From: Roseiarcus sp963764955 | Lineage (GTDB): Bacteria > Pseudomonadota > Alphaproteobacteria > Rhizobiales > Beijerinckiaceae | Reading direction: 5' to 3' | Length of the DNA: 64,000 nucleotides | NCBI GenBank assembly: GCA_963764955.1 | Contig: CAVXVE010000015.1 | Location: forward strand, 124,001 to 188,000 | Shown: in pieces, positions 28,725 to 36,892 of the stretch | Numbering within the stretch: the first letter of the stretch is position 1 | Layout: the number at the start of each line of letters is the position of its first letter | Program-made: the position numbers and the translations under genes | Notes under the pieces: generated by a model | What the model saw: only the letters and a program-made list of their open reading frames with translations | The model's database searches: none | What the model was told of the DNA's origin: nothing

Positions 28725-29693
28725 TCAGAGCGAGATCTTCGCCAGGGCCGCCAGTTCGCCCACGATGCCGCGGCGGAAGGCCAGCACGCAGGCGACGAAA
28801 ACCACGCCCTGGATCACCGTCACCCACTCGCCGAACTGGGCGAGATAGTTCTGCATCGAGACCACGATGAGCGCGCCGATCACCGGGCCATAGAAAGTGC
28901 CCATGCCGCCGACCAGCGTCATCAGGACCACCTCGCCCGAGGTCGAGAACGAGACGTCGGTCAACGAAGCGTTCTGGGAGACGAGCGCCTTGGTCGCGCC
29001 GGCGAGGCCCGCAATCACCGCCGAGAGCACGAAGGCCGCGAGCTTGTACTGGACCGCGCGATAGCCGAGCGAGACGGCGCGCGGCTCGTTCTCCCGAATC
29101 GCCTTCAAGATCTCGCCGAACGGCGAATTGACCGCGCGCTGCACGACGAGAAAGCCGAACAGGAACACCACGGAGACGAAGACATAGAGGATCCATGGAT
29201 TGGAAAGATCAATGAAGCCGAGCGCTTTCCCCTGCGGCACCGCCTGGATACCGTCCTCGCCATGGGTGAACGGCGCCTCGACGCAGACGAAGAACACCAT
29301 CTGGGAGAAGGCGACGGTGATCATGGCGAAGTAGATGCCGGCTGAGCGAATGGCGAGCGCTCCGGTGACAAAGCCAAGCGCGGCCGAAGCGGCGACGCCG
29401 AGCGCGATCGCCGAAACCGGCTCCAGTCCCCAGACTTTGGCGGCATGAGCGCAGACATAAGCCGCAAGCCCCAGGAACATCGCGTGCCCGAGCGACAAGA
29501 GGTTGGCGTAGCCGATCAGGAGATTGAACGCGCAGGCGAACAGCGCGAAGCACATCGCCTGCATGACGAAGAACGGATAGGCGAAAAAGGGTGCGATCGC
29601 GATCAGGGCGACCATGACCACGAAGGCGATAGCGCCGACGCGGCGATCCTGGCTCATCGTATCCGAGGGCGTGATGGAGGCCTCGATATCCAT
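28725..29693 (-). CDS. livM: Liv-type ABC transporter permease LivM (second operon)
   Basis: Permease of the second Liv importer. The 322-residue chain starts at ATG 29693, one base after the livH stop, with the sequence MDIEASITPSDTMSQDRRVG before the first helix. It has about nine hydrophobic segments and the LivM hallmarks ANLLSLGHAMFLGLAAYV and LGYRAVQYKLAAFVLSAVIAGLAGA. The conserved VLMTLVGGMGTFYGPVIGA coupling loop lies near the C terminus. It is the last gene of livG-livF-livH-livM and is intact. Confidence 0.92.
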   Translation of the reverse strand: MDIEASITPSDTMSQDRRVGAIAFVVMVALIAIAPFFAYPFFVMQAMCFALFACAFNLLIGYANLLSLGHAMFLGLAAYVCAHAAKVWGLEPVSAIALGVAASAALGFVTGALAIRSAGIYFAMITVAFSQMVFFVCVEAPFTHGEDGIQAVPQGKALGFIDLSNPWILYVFVSVVFLFGFLVVQRAVNSPFGEILKAIRENEPRAVSLGYRAVQYKLAAFVLSAVIAGLAGATKALVSQNASLTDVSFSTSGEVVLMTLVGGMGTFYGPVIGALIVVSMQNYLAQFGEWVTVIQGVVFVACVLAFRRGIVGELAALAKISL

Positions 29694-29694
29694 G

Positions 29695-30585
29695 TCAGGT
29701 CGCCCGTCCAAAGAGGCCCGTCGGCCGGATCAGAAGCACGATCGCCATGATGACGAACACCACCGTGTTCGAGGCCTCGGGGTAGAACACTTTTGTCAGC
29801 CCCTCGACGACGCCGAGCACGAAGCCGGTCACGATCGAGCCGAGGATCGACCCCATGCCGCCGATCACCACCACCGCGAAGACGACGGCGATGATGTCGG
29901 CGCCCATGCCCGGCCGGACCTGGCTGATCGGCGCGGCGAGCACGCCCGCGAAGGCCGCAAGCGCGACGCCGAAGCCATAGGTCAGCGTGACCATGCGCGG
30001 CACGTTGATGCCGAAGGCGCGCACCATAGTCGGGTTCTCGGTCGCCGCGCGCAGATAGGCGCCGAGCTTCGTCTTCTCGATGATGAGCCACGTCGCGAAG
30101 CAGACGACGGCGGAAGCGAGGATCACCCAGCCGCGATAGACGGGCAAAAACATGAAGCCCAGATTGTAGGCGCCGGTCAGCTGCTTTGGGATCGCGTAGG
30201 GCATGCCGGACGCGCCGAAATAGTTCTGAAACAGCCCCTGAATGATGAGCGCGAGGCCGAAGGTGAGAAGCAGGCCGTAGAGCGGATCGAAACCAGCGAG
30301 CCGCTTGAGGAACAGGCGCTCAACGATCGCCCCGACCGCGCCTATGATGAGCGGCGAGAGGATCAACGCCGGCCAGTAGCCGAGCCCGGCGTAATGCAGG
30401 AGGAAATAAGCGCCGAAGGCCCCCATCATGTAGAAGGCGCCGTGGGCGAAGTTGACGATGGTCAGCATGCCGAAAATGACCGCGAGCCCGAGGCTCAACA
30501 GCGCATAGAACGAGCCGTTGATGAGGCCGATCAGCAGCTGACCATAGAGCTCGGGCATGCTGATCGTGTGGCCGAAGAGACTCAC
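29695..30585 (-). CDS. livH: Liv-type ABC transporter permease LivH (second operon)
   Basis: Partner permease, 296 residues from GTG at 30585; an in-frame ATG nine codons further (MPELYGQLLIGLINGSFYAL) is the alternative start. It carries LGLAVIFGMLTIVNFAHGAFYMMGAFGAY and VIGGMGSILGSIVTGFVLG, which identify LivH. It precedes livM on the same strand with minimal spacing. Substrate is unknown. Confidence 0.92.
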   Translation of the reverse strand: MSLFGHTISMPELYGQLLIGLINGSFYALLSLGLAVIFGMLTIVNFAHGAFYMMGAFGAYFLLHYAGLGYWPALILSPLIIGAVGAIVERLFLKRLAGFDPLYGLLLTFGLALIIQGLFQNYFGASGMPYAIPKQLTGAYNLGFMFLPVYRGWVILASAVVCFATWLIIEKTKLGAYLRAATENPTMVRAFGINVPRMVTLTYGFGVALAAFAGVLAAPISQVRPGMGADIIAVVFAVVVIGGMGSILGSIVTGFVLGVVEGLTKVFYPEASNTVVFVIMAIVLLIRPTGLFGRAT

Positions 30586-30613
30586 GGCCGCCCCCGCCCT
30601 TCAATCGTCGTCA

Positions 30614-31357
30614 TCACACCCCCAAGGCTTCGTGCAGCCTGTCCATGCGGCCCGCCAGCTCCGAATTGGCGAAAGCGTCGATGATCCGACCGTGCTCCAT
30701 GACGAAAAACCGATCCGACAAAGTCGAGGCGAAGCGGAAATTCTGTTCGACCAGCAGAATCGTGAACCCCGCCCGCTTGAGTTCGGCCACGGTGCGGCCG
30801 ATCTGCTCGATGATGACCGGCGCGAGCCCCTCGGTCGGTTCGTCGAGCATCAGAAAACGCGCCCCGGTTCGAAGGATTCGCGCGATCGCGAGCATCTGCT
30901 GCTCGCCGCCGGAGAGCTTGCCGCCACCGCTCGACAGCCGCTCGCGAAGATTGGGGAAGAGCGCGAAGATGTGCTCCGCGCTCATCGCGCCGGTTTTCGC
31001 GATCTGAGGCGGCAGGAACAGATTCTCCCTGACCGTGAGGGAGGCGAATATCGCCCGTTCCTCCGGGCAGAAAGCGACGCCGTGCCGGGCGATGCGATTG
31101 ATCGAAAGGCCGATCAGCTCCTTGCTGTCGAACACGACCGAACCAGTTCGCTTGCGCACGATCCCCATGATCGCCTTCAGCGTCGTCGTCTTGCCGGCGC
31201 CGTTGCGCCCAAGCAGGGTGACGACCTCGCCCTCGCGCACGTCGAGATCGACCCCGTGCAGAATATGCGACTCGTCGTACCAGGCCTCGAGGCCCTTGAC
31301 GCTGAGCACCGTCTTGTCCGCCGCGACAGGCGCCACCGCAAGAGCCGCCTCAGCCAT
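30614..31357 (-). CDS. livF: Liv-type ABC transporter ATPase LivF (second operon)
   Basis: ATPase subunit of 247 residues. Walker A LLGRNGAGKTTT, a GVAFCPEERAIFASLTVRENL segment typical of LivF (HxPExRxxF-like), the signature LSGGEQQMLAIARIL and Walker B FLMLDEPTEGLAPVI are all intact. It overlaps livG by eight bases and is followed by livH. Together with LivG it would power the second importer. Confidence 0.94.
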   Translation of the reverse strand: MAEAALAVAPVAADKTVLSVKGLEAWYDESHILHGVDLDVREGEVVTLLGRNGAGKTTTLKAIMGIVRKRTGSVVFDSKELIGLSINRIARHGVAFCPEERAIFASLTVRENLFLPPQIAKTGAMSAEHIFALFPNLRERLSSGGGKLSGGEQQMLAIARILRTGARFLMLDEPTEGLAPVIIEQIGRTVAELKRAGFTILLVEQNFRFASTLSDRFFVMEHGRIIDAFANSELAGRMDRLHEALGV

Positions 31358-32099
31358 GCCCCACTCCGAGATAGGCCTCTCTCACCTCTTCGTTCTCCGA
31401 CACCTCGCGATAGTCGCCCTCGGCCAGCACGCGCCCGCGCGTCAGCACAGTGATCCGATGCGAGAGGTTGGCGACTACCTTGAGATTGTGCTCGACCATG
31501 AGGATGGTGCGGTTAACGGATACGCGGCGGATGAGATCGGCGGTGCGATCGATGTCCTCATGTCCCATGCCCGCCATCGGCTCGTCGAGCAGCATCATCT
31601 CGGGTTCGATAGCAAGGGTCGTCGCCAGCTCGAGCGCCCGCTTGCGGCCATAGGAGATCTCGCCCGCCTTCGAATTGGCGAAGCCCGTGAGCCCGACGTC
31701 GTCGAGCAGCGCCAGAGCCCGTTGGTTGAGGGGCTTGAGCGCGGCCTTCGAGCGCCAGAAGTCAAACGAATCGCCGCGCTTCCGCTGGAGCGCGATGCGA
31801 ACGTTCTCGAGCGCCGTCAGGTGAGGGAATACGGCGGAAATCTGGAACGAGCGGACGAGCCCGAGCCTGGCGACATCGGCGGGTTTGAGATTGGTGATGT
31901 CGCGCCCGTTGAAGGTGATCCGGCCGCCGGTCGGCGCGACGAACTTGGTCAGCATATTGAAACAGGTGGTCTTGCCCGCGCCGTTCGGCCCGATGAGCGC
32001 GTGAATCGTGCCGCGTTTAATGCGGAGGGAAACGTCGCTGACCGCGCGGAAATCGCCGAAGCTCTTGCAGAGGCCTTCCGTGACGAGAACGTCGTCCAT
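31350..32099 (-). CDS. livG: Liv-type ABC transporter ATPase LivG (second operon)
   Basis: ATPase subunit of 249 residues with Walker A GPNGAGKTTCFNML, signature ISYGRKRALELATTL, Walker B MMLLDEPMAGMGHEDID and the LivG-type ending. It is the first gene of this operon; 164 bases separate it from galE upstream. No periplasmic binding protein gene accompanies the four Liv genes, so the importer must take its ligand-binding protein from elsewhere in the genome. Confidence 0.94.
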   Translation of the reverse strand: MDDVLVTEGLCKSFGDFRAVSDVSLRIKRGTIHALIGPNGAGKTTCFNMLTKFVAPTGGRITFNGRDITNLKPADVARLGLVRSFQISAVFPHLTALENVRIALQRKRGDSFDFWRSKAALKPLNQRALALLDDVGLTGFANSKAGEISYGRKRALELATTLAIEPEMMLLDEPMAGMGHEDIDRTADLIRRVSVNRTILMVEHNLKVVANLSHRITVLTRGRVLAEGDYREVSENEEVREAYLGVGHG

Positions 32100-32263
32100 T
32101 ACTCATTCTCGCCGGTCGGCCAACGGCATGCGCTTCCCCCCTTGAATGCGGAAATCAATCAAGCCGCTCAAGCGTCTCTTGTAAAGCTAAAAAGGGAACG
32201 CCTCGACCAACGTCTAATTCGACCGCCCCGGGCCCGTAGCATCGGAAATCCGCCGGCGCGCCG

Positions 32264-33274
32264 CTAGTCCGAGGGATTCGACAATCCTTCCGTCTGACGA
32301 TTGTGCAACCGGCGCTCCCAATCGAGCGCCTGGCGCACGATCTCGTCGAGATTGTCACGGGTCGGTTTCCAGCCGAGCACGGCCTTCGCCCGCTCCGCCT
32401 TGGCGACGATGGCCGCCGGGTCGCCGGCGCGCCGACCGGAGACGACGACCGGGAAATCGATCCCCGACACACGTTTGACGACCTCGATGACCTCTCTCAC
32501 CGTCTCTCCGTGCCCGTAGCCGCAATTGCAGACGATGCTTGACCCCCCGGCGCGCAGGTAGGCGAGCGCGCTCAAATGCGCGTCGATAAGGTCCGTCACC
32601 TGGATATAGTCGCGCACGCAGGTGCCGTCGCGGGTCGGATAGTCCTCACCGAAGATCTCGATTTTCGGATGGATCCCGAGCGCGGTCTGGACGCCCCGCT
32701 TGATGAGATGGGTGGCGTTGGGGGTCGACTGCCCGAGGCGGCCTTTGGGATCGGCGCCGGCGACGTTGAAATAGCGCAGCGCCACGTAGCGGAGATCGCA
32801 CGCTTTGGCCGTGTCCTCGAGCATCCATTCGACCATCAGCTTCGATCGGCCATAAGGTGAAATCGGCGCGAGCGGGGCTTCTTCAGAGACCGCCTCCGCG
32901 CCCGTTTCTCCGTAAACCGCGGCGGTCGAGGAAAAGATGAAGGTTTTCACCCCCCCGTTCACCGCCGCCTCGATCAGCGAGCGCGCATTGGAAACGTTGT
33001 TGAGATAGTAGCCGAGCGGGTCGCGAACCGATTCCGGCACCACGATCCTGGCGGCGAAATGGGCGATGGCGTCAATTCCGTGCTCCCGGATCAAGCGCTC
33101 GACCAGATCCTTGTCGCCCGTGTCGCCGACGACGAGCTTCGCTCCCTCGGGCACGGCCCAGGCGAAGCCGGTCGAGAGATTGTCGAGAACGACGACTGTC
33201 TCGCCGGCGTCGAGAAGGCCGAGCGCCATGTGGCCGCCGATATAGCCGGCCCCTCCGGTGACCAGAACGCTCAT
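32264..33274 (-). CDS. galE: UDP-glucose 4-epimerase
   Basis: NAD-dependent epimerase that interconverts UDP-glucose and UDP-galactose for surface polysaccharide synthesis. The start at 33274 (MSVLVTGGAGYIGGHMALGL) places the TGGAGYIGG dinucleotide loop at residues 5-13 and follows a GAGG ribosome site; the upstream extension looks non-native. The catalytic YGRSK is at SPYGRSKLMVEW, and TRDGTCVRDYIQVTDL is the GalE-specific segment. The length of 336 residues is normal. It diverges from galU, which supplies its UDP-glucose. Confidence 0.94.
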   Translation of the reverse strand: MSVLVTGGAGYIGGHMALGLLDAGETVVVLDNLSTGFAWAVPEGAKLVVGDTGDKDLVERLIREHGIDAIAHFAARIVVPESVRDPLGYYLNNVSNARSLIEAAVNGGVKTFIFSSTAAVYGETGAEAVSEEAPLAPISPYGRSKLMVEWMLEDTAKACDLRYVALRYFNVAGADPKGRLGQSTPNATHLIKRGVQTALGIHPKIEIFGEDYPTRDGTCVRDYIQVTDLIDAHLSALAYLRAGGSSIVCNCGYGHGETVREVIEVVKRVSGIDFPVVVSGRRAGDPAAIVAKAERAKAVLGWKPTRDNLDEIVRQALDWERRLHNRQTEGLSNPSD

Positions 33275-33414
33275 GCCGCGCCTCTTTTGATCCAGCGATT
33301 GCGAATTCACCCGGAAAAGCTGCATGGAACGGCCCGGCCGGAACTGATAGTCGGATATCAGGAATTCGCCGGGGCCGCCTCCTTCTCTCTTGCCGACTGA
33401 GGAACCGAACATCC

Positions 33415-34311
33415 ATGGACAAACCCATCCGCAAAGCCGTGCTGCCCGTCGCCGGTCTCGGCACGCGGTTCCTTCCCGCCACCAAGGCGATTCCGAAGGA
33501 GATGCTCACCGTCGTCGACCGGCCGATTCTTCAGTATGTCGTCGACGAGGCGCGCGAGGCGGGAATTGAGCATTTCATCTTCGTCACGGGGCGCAACAAG
33601 GGCGTGATCGAGGATCATTTCGACACGGCCTATGAGCTCGAGGACACCCTCAAGCGACGCGGGAAAGCGACCGAATACGCCGCGCTGATGGCTGATCTTC
33701 CCGCCGCCGGCGCGACCAGCTTCACCCGCCAGCAGGCGCCGCTTGGGCTTGGCCACGCCGTCTGGTGCGCGCGCGAAATCGTCGGCGCCGAGCCGTTCGC
33801 AGTCCTGCTGCCGGACATGGTCACCAGGGGCGGATCACGTGGCGGACGCTGCCTCGCCCAGTGCGTCGCGGCTTACGAGCGCCACGGCGGCAACATCATC
33901 GCGGTCGAAGAGGTTTCGCCCGCCGAGACACATCAATACGGGATCGTCGGGGTCGGGGCCGACCACGGCGCGACCTTCGAGATCACCAAAATGGTGGAAA
34001 AGCCCAGGCAGGGGACGGCGCCCTCCAATCTCATCATTTCAGGACGCTACATTCTCCAGCCGGAAATCTTCCAGATCCTGGAATTGATCGAAAAGGGCGC
34101 GGGCGGCGAAATCCAGCTCACCGACGGCATGATCCAGCTCGCCCGCACCCAGTCCTTTCACGGCGCGCGGTTCGACGGGCGAACCTACGACTGCGGCTCC
34201 CGGCTCGGGTTCCTCGGCGCCAATCTCGCCTTCGCGCTCGACCGCAGCGACATCGCGCCGGGGTTCAAGGAGGAACTGCGGCGGCTGGGCTTCGTCCCGA
34301 AGGCCGGCTGA
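33415..34311 (+). CDS. galU: UTP-glucose-1-phosphate uridylyltransferase
   Basis: Makes UDP-glucose from UTP and glucose-1-phosphate. The 298-residue product begins MDKPIRKAVLPVAGLGTRFL and continues ATKAIPKEMLTVVDRPILQYVVDEA, the nucleotide-binding signature. VEEVSPAETHQYGIVG and MVEKPRQGTAPSNL are further GalU hallmarks. It is transcribed away from galE with 140 bases between starts. The pair forms a sugar-nucleotide island also relevant to the glycosyltransferase near 60 kb. Confidence 0.96.
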   Translation: MDKPIRKAVLPVAGLGTRFLPATKAIPKEMLTVVDRPILQYVVDEAREAGIEHFIFVTGRNKGVIEDHFDTAYELEDTLKRRGKATEYAALMADLPAAGATSFTRQQAPLGLGHAVWCAREIVGAEPFAVLLPDMVTRGGSRGGRCLAQCVAAYERHGGNIIAVEEVSPAETHQYGIVGVGADHGATFEITKMVEKPRQGTAPSNLIISGRYILQPEIFQILELIEKGAGGEIQLTDGMIQLARTQSFHGARFDGRTYDCGSRLGFLGANLAFALDRSDIAPGFKEELRRLGFVPKAG

Positions 34312-34379
34312 CCGCAACCCGTCGGGCCGCCGGAACGAGACGGGCCACAAAATTGAACGTGCACCACCGATAATTGTGG

Positions 34380-34408
34380 TTGGCCGCCAAGCATTTGCGC
34401 GGGATAAT
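34380..34408 (+). promoter_or_regulatory. Candidate promoter of the corrinoid gene cluster
   Basis: TTGGCC (34380-34385) and GATAAT (34403-34408) are separated by exactly 17 bases, 109 bases before the corrinoid protein start. The rest of the 205-base gap after galU shows no recognisable cobalamin riboswitch. Confidence 0.35.
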
Positions 34409-34516
34409 GTGCGAGGGACTGGGCCGTAGGCGCTTTCCTTTAACCTTTCAGAGGCCAAGAGCGTTGACGGGCGCGTTGGACCGCGTGCGAACAGACGTTT
34501 AGCGGGGCAAGCGCCA

Positions 34517-35224
34517 ATGGCGGATGACGAGCTCGATCTTAAATCGCTCGCCGACGACGAGCTCGTCGCGCAGATGCACGACGACCTCTACGACGGCCTC
34601 AAAGAGGAGATCGAGGACGGGGTCAGGATTCTGCTCGACCGCGGCTGGGCGCCTTACAAGGTCTTGACCGAGGCCCTAGTCGAGGGCATGCGCATCGTCG
34701 GCATCGACTTCCGCGACGGCATTTTGTTCGTGCCGGAAGTGCTGATGTCGGCCAATGCGATGAAGGCCGGCATGGCGATCCTGCGGCCCCTTCTCGCGGC
34801 GACCGGCGCGCCGAAAATGGGCAAGATGGTGATTGGGACCGTCAAGGGCGACATCCACGACATCGGCAAGAACCTGGTCTGCATGATGATGGAAGGCGCG
34901 GGCTTCGAAGTGTTCGACCTCGGCGTCAACAATGGCGTCGATAAATATCTCGACGCGATCGAGAAGCATCAGCCGGAGATCGTGGGCATGTCGGCGCTTT
35001 TGACCACGACCATGCCCTATATGAAGGTCATCATCGACACGCTGAAGGAGAAGGGCATACGCAACGATCACATCGTGCTGGTCGGCGGCGCCCCACTCAA
35101 TGAATCTTTCGCCGAGGCGATCGGCGCCGACGCCTATTGCCGCGACGCGGCTGTCGCGGTCGAAACCGCAAGGGCCTTGCTCGCGCGCCGGCAGGGGACC
35201 GCGCAGGCACACGAGAAGGTTTAG
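34517..35224 (+). CDS. Corrinoid protein (methyltransferase cobalamin-binding subunit, MtbC/MttC-like)
   Basis: Carries the cobalamin between a substrate methyltransferase and a second methyltransferase in corrinoid-dependent methyl transfer. Residues 1-95 form the helical B12-binding-2 (cap) domain; residues about 100-230 form the Rossmann-like B12 domain. The cobalt-ligand motif DIHDIGKN contains His114 and lies at 112-119. VGMSALLTTTMPYMK and VLVGGAPLNESFAEAIGADAYCRDA complete the fold. The length of 235 residues is normal. It opens a seven-gene same-strand cluster, but no MttB/MtbB-like or MtrH-like methyltransferase gene is in the window. Confidence 0.93.
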   Translation: MADDELDLKSLADDELVAQMHDDLYDGLKEEIEDGVRILLDRGWAPYKVLTEALVEGMRIVGIDFRDGILFVPEVLMSANAMKAGMAILRPLLAATGAPKMGKMVIGTVKGDIHDIGKNLVCMMMEGAGFEVFDLGVNNGVDKYLDAIEKHQPEIVGMSALLTTTMPYMKVIIDTLKEKGIRNDHIVLVGGAPLNESFAEAIGADAYCRDAAVAVETARALLARRQGTAQAHEKV

Positions 35225-35227
35225 CCC

Positions 35228-35770
35228 ATGCCTCAGCTTTCGAACGGCGAGCCGGTTGGAGGACTGGCCTTGGGAGAGCACTCCCTTGCGAGGAGCGTGA
35301 GCGCCATGGGCGACCAAAGAGTGGATCTGCACAGGTCTGAAGAAATCCCGGCGTCGGCAGATGAAGTCTGGGCGCTACTGACCGACTGGGCCGGCATGAT
35401 GCGCTGGAGTTTGAGCGCCAAGCGGGAGGGCGCCCTGGGATCGCTCGTCAGATGCGAACTGATTGGCGAAGCTCATAAAGTTCCTCGCACGAGGCGGATG
35501 ATTCTTTCCTCGGGCGCGGCCGTCGAAGAAGAGCTCTTCTATCAGAACGATGAAACGAGGCGCATCTACTACCGCAAGACCGACGGGTTCGGAACAAGGG
35601 GATATCTCGCGAGTAGTTATGTCGACGAACTCGCCGATCGACGATCGCGACTTCATATCCTGTCATGGTTCGACGCCGAGCAGGAAGCGGCGGTCGCGGC
35701 GGCGCGCTACGACGCAATCTACCGGGGGATATTCGACGGCTTCAAGGCTTACTTCGCGACAGTGACATGA
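35228..35770 (+). CDS. SRPBCC/START-like ligand-binding protein
   Basis: A 180-residue protein with the polyketide-cyclase/START-like pattern: EEIPASADEVWALLTDWAGMMRW near the N terminus, then alternating strands and a C-terminal helix ARYDAIYRGIFDGFKAYF. This fold binds hydrophobic or aromatic ligands. The start is either 35228, four bases after the corrinoid gene, or a Met at 35306 that begins the conserved part. Its stop overlaps the next ATG. Presence of this family in a corrinoid cluster is unusual; function unknown. Confidence 0.7.
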   Translation: MPQLSNGEPVGGLALGEHSLARSVSAMGDQRVDLHRSEEIPASADEVWALLTDWAGMMRWSLSAKREGALGSLVRCELIGEAHKVPRTRRMILSSGAAVEEELFYQNDETRRIYYRKTDGFGTRGYLASSYVDELADRRSRLHILSWFDAEQEAAVAAARYDAIYRGIFDGFKAYFATVT

Positions 35771-36426
35771 CGCTCGCAGTCGATCACATTTTTGCCGAGA
35801 CGCAATTTTCCGGGCAGCGCAAGGGCGCGCGCAAGATCCTCGTCATCGCCTGCGGCGCGTTGGCGCGCGAGGCGCTGGCGCTCAAGCTCGACAATATCGA
35901 TGTCGCCTGCCTGCCGGCGCAGCTTCACAATCATCCTAAGAAGATTCCGGATGCGATGCGGGCGAAGATCCGCGCCAATCGTGCGTCTTATGACGAGATC
36001 CTCTGCCTCTATGGCGATTGCGGGACCGGCGGCGAGCTCGATCGTGTGCTTAAGGAAGAGGGCGTTAGCCGCATCGAAGGCGCGCATTGCTACGCCTTCT
36101 ATGCCGGCGAGGAGGCTTTCGCCGCCCTCTCCGAGGAAGAGCCGGGCACGTTCTACCTCACCGATTTTCTCGTCCGCCATTTCGACGCGCTTGTCATTCG
36201 GGGCCTCGGCCTCGACCGCCATCCTGAGCTGCGCGACGATTACTTCGGCAATTACCGTCGCGTGGTGCATCTCGCGCAGTTCGACGAACCGGATCTGGAG
36301 ACGGCGGCCAGGGGTGCGGCCGAAAGGCTTGGCCTCGCCTATGAGCGCCGTTTCACCGGCCTTACGGGAATCCGCGCCTTCCTCGACCCGTCGACGCGAG
36401 AGAAGGAAGCGCCGTGGCCAGTCTGA
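35767..36426 (+). CDS. DUF1638 domain protein
   Basis: A 219-residue protein of the DUF1638 family, which often accompanies corrinoid methyltransferase genes. Visible motifs are KILVIACGALAREALAL, the Cys-containing LCLYGDCGTGGELDR and HCYAFYAGEEAFAAL. The two conserved Cys sites suggest metal or thiol chemistry, but the reaction is unknown. It overlaps both neighbours by a few bases, so it is certainly cotranslated with them. Confidence 0.85.
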   Translation: MTLAVDHIFAETQFSGQRKGARKILVIACGALAREALALKLDNIDVACLPAQLHNHPKKIPDAMRAKIRANRASYDEILCLYGDCGTGGELDRVLKEEGVSRIEGAHCYAFYAGEEAFAALSEEEPGTFYLTDFLVRHFDALVIRGLGLDRHPELRDDYFGNYRRVVHLAQFDEPDLETAARGAAERLGLAYERRFTGLTGIRAFLDPSTREKEAPWPV

Positions 36427-36719
36427 CCATCCTTTACTGGCGCGACATTCCGAGCCAGGTCATCGTGAAAGCCGGCCGTTCGTCGGCCAAGCGTCAATTG
36501 TCGGAGCGGTTCATTCGCGCGATCGACGCGGCGGCGATGCACGCCGGCGCGAAAAGCGACGACGCTTACCTTGCCGAATGGCGGCGCGGCGAGCCCATTC
36601 CTTGCGGCGACGATCTGGAAAACGAAGCTCAGGCCGCCGCCGAGCGGCTGGAGAAGGATTACGATACGCACCGTCTGGCGGTGCTGGCCAAGCACGACGG
36701 GCGCGAGGCCCCACCTTGA
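36414..36719 (+). CDS. 'Virulence factor' family protein (PF13769-like)
   Basis: A 101-residue protein that matches my memory of the family misnamed 'virulence factor': LTILYWRDIPSQVIVKAGR, followed by a helical RFIRAIDAAAMHAGAKSDDAYLAEWRR. In alphaproteobacteria this family commonly sits next to DUF1638 and corrinoid protein genes. The name has no functional basis here. It starts with GTG 13 bases inside the DUF1638 gene. Its job in methyl transfer is undefined. Confidence 0.75.
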   Translation: MASLTILYWRDIPSQVIVKAGRSSAKRQLSERFIRAIDAAAMHAGAKSDDAYLAEWRRGEPIPCGDDLENEAQAAAERLEKDYDTHRLAVLAKHDGREAPP

Positions 36720-36747
36720 CGCGCGAGTTGCGCGCCGGCTGGCCATG

Positions 36748-36845
36748 TGTCACCCCCGCGAAAGCGGGGGGTCCCAGTCTGTCGCGAAGGTTTTTCCGGA
36801 CAGAACGTCGCGCTCATGGACGCCCGCTTCCGCAGGCATGACACG
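36748..36845. repeat. Imperfect inverted-repeat element (REP-like)
   Basis: A palindromic unit between the 'virulence factor' and ASKHA genes. The left end TGTCACCCCCGCGAAAGCGG contains its own hairpin, and the right end (about 36813-36843, CCCGCTTCCGCAGGCATGACA) mirrors it imperfectly. The pattern resembles dispersed intergenic palindromes known from many proteobacterial genomes. It may fold in RNA and separate the expression of the two genes. Confidence 0.6.
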
Positions 36846-36892
36846 ACAACCGGGCCAGCGCTCGACTGAATGATATTGGACCGTTTGATCTT

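Noticed and set aside
28727..29196. Alternative minus-strand frame overlapping livM
   Set aside because: Out of phase with the intact LivM protein, and Arg-rich without motifs.
33307..33366. GGAAC hexamers before galU as an EcfG promoter
   Set aside because: No CGTT lies 16-17 bases downstream of either GGAAC copy.
34312..34516. Possible cobalamin riboswitch before the corrinoid protein
   Set aside because: The gap is short and I found no B12-box-like conserved segments or pseudoknot arms.
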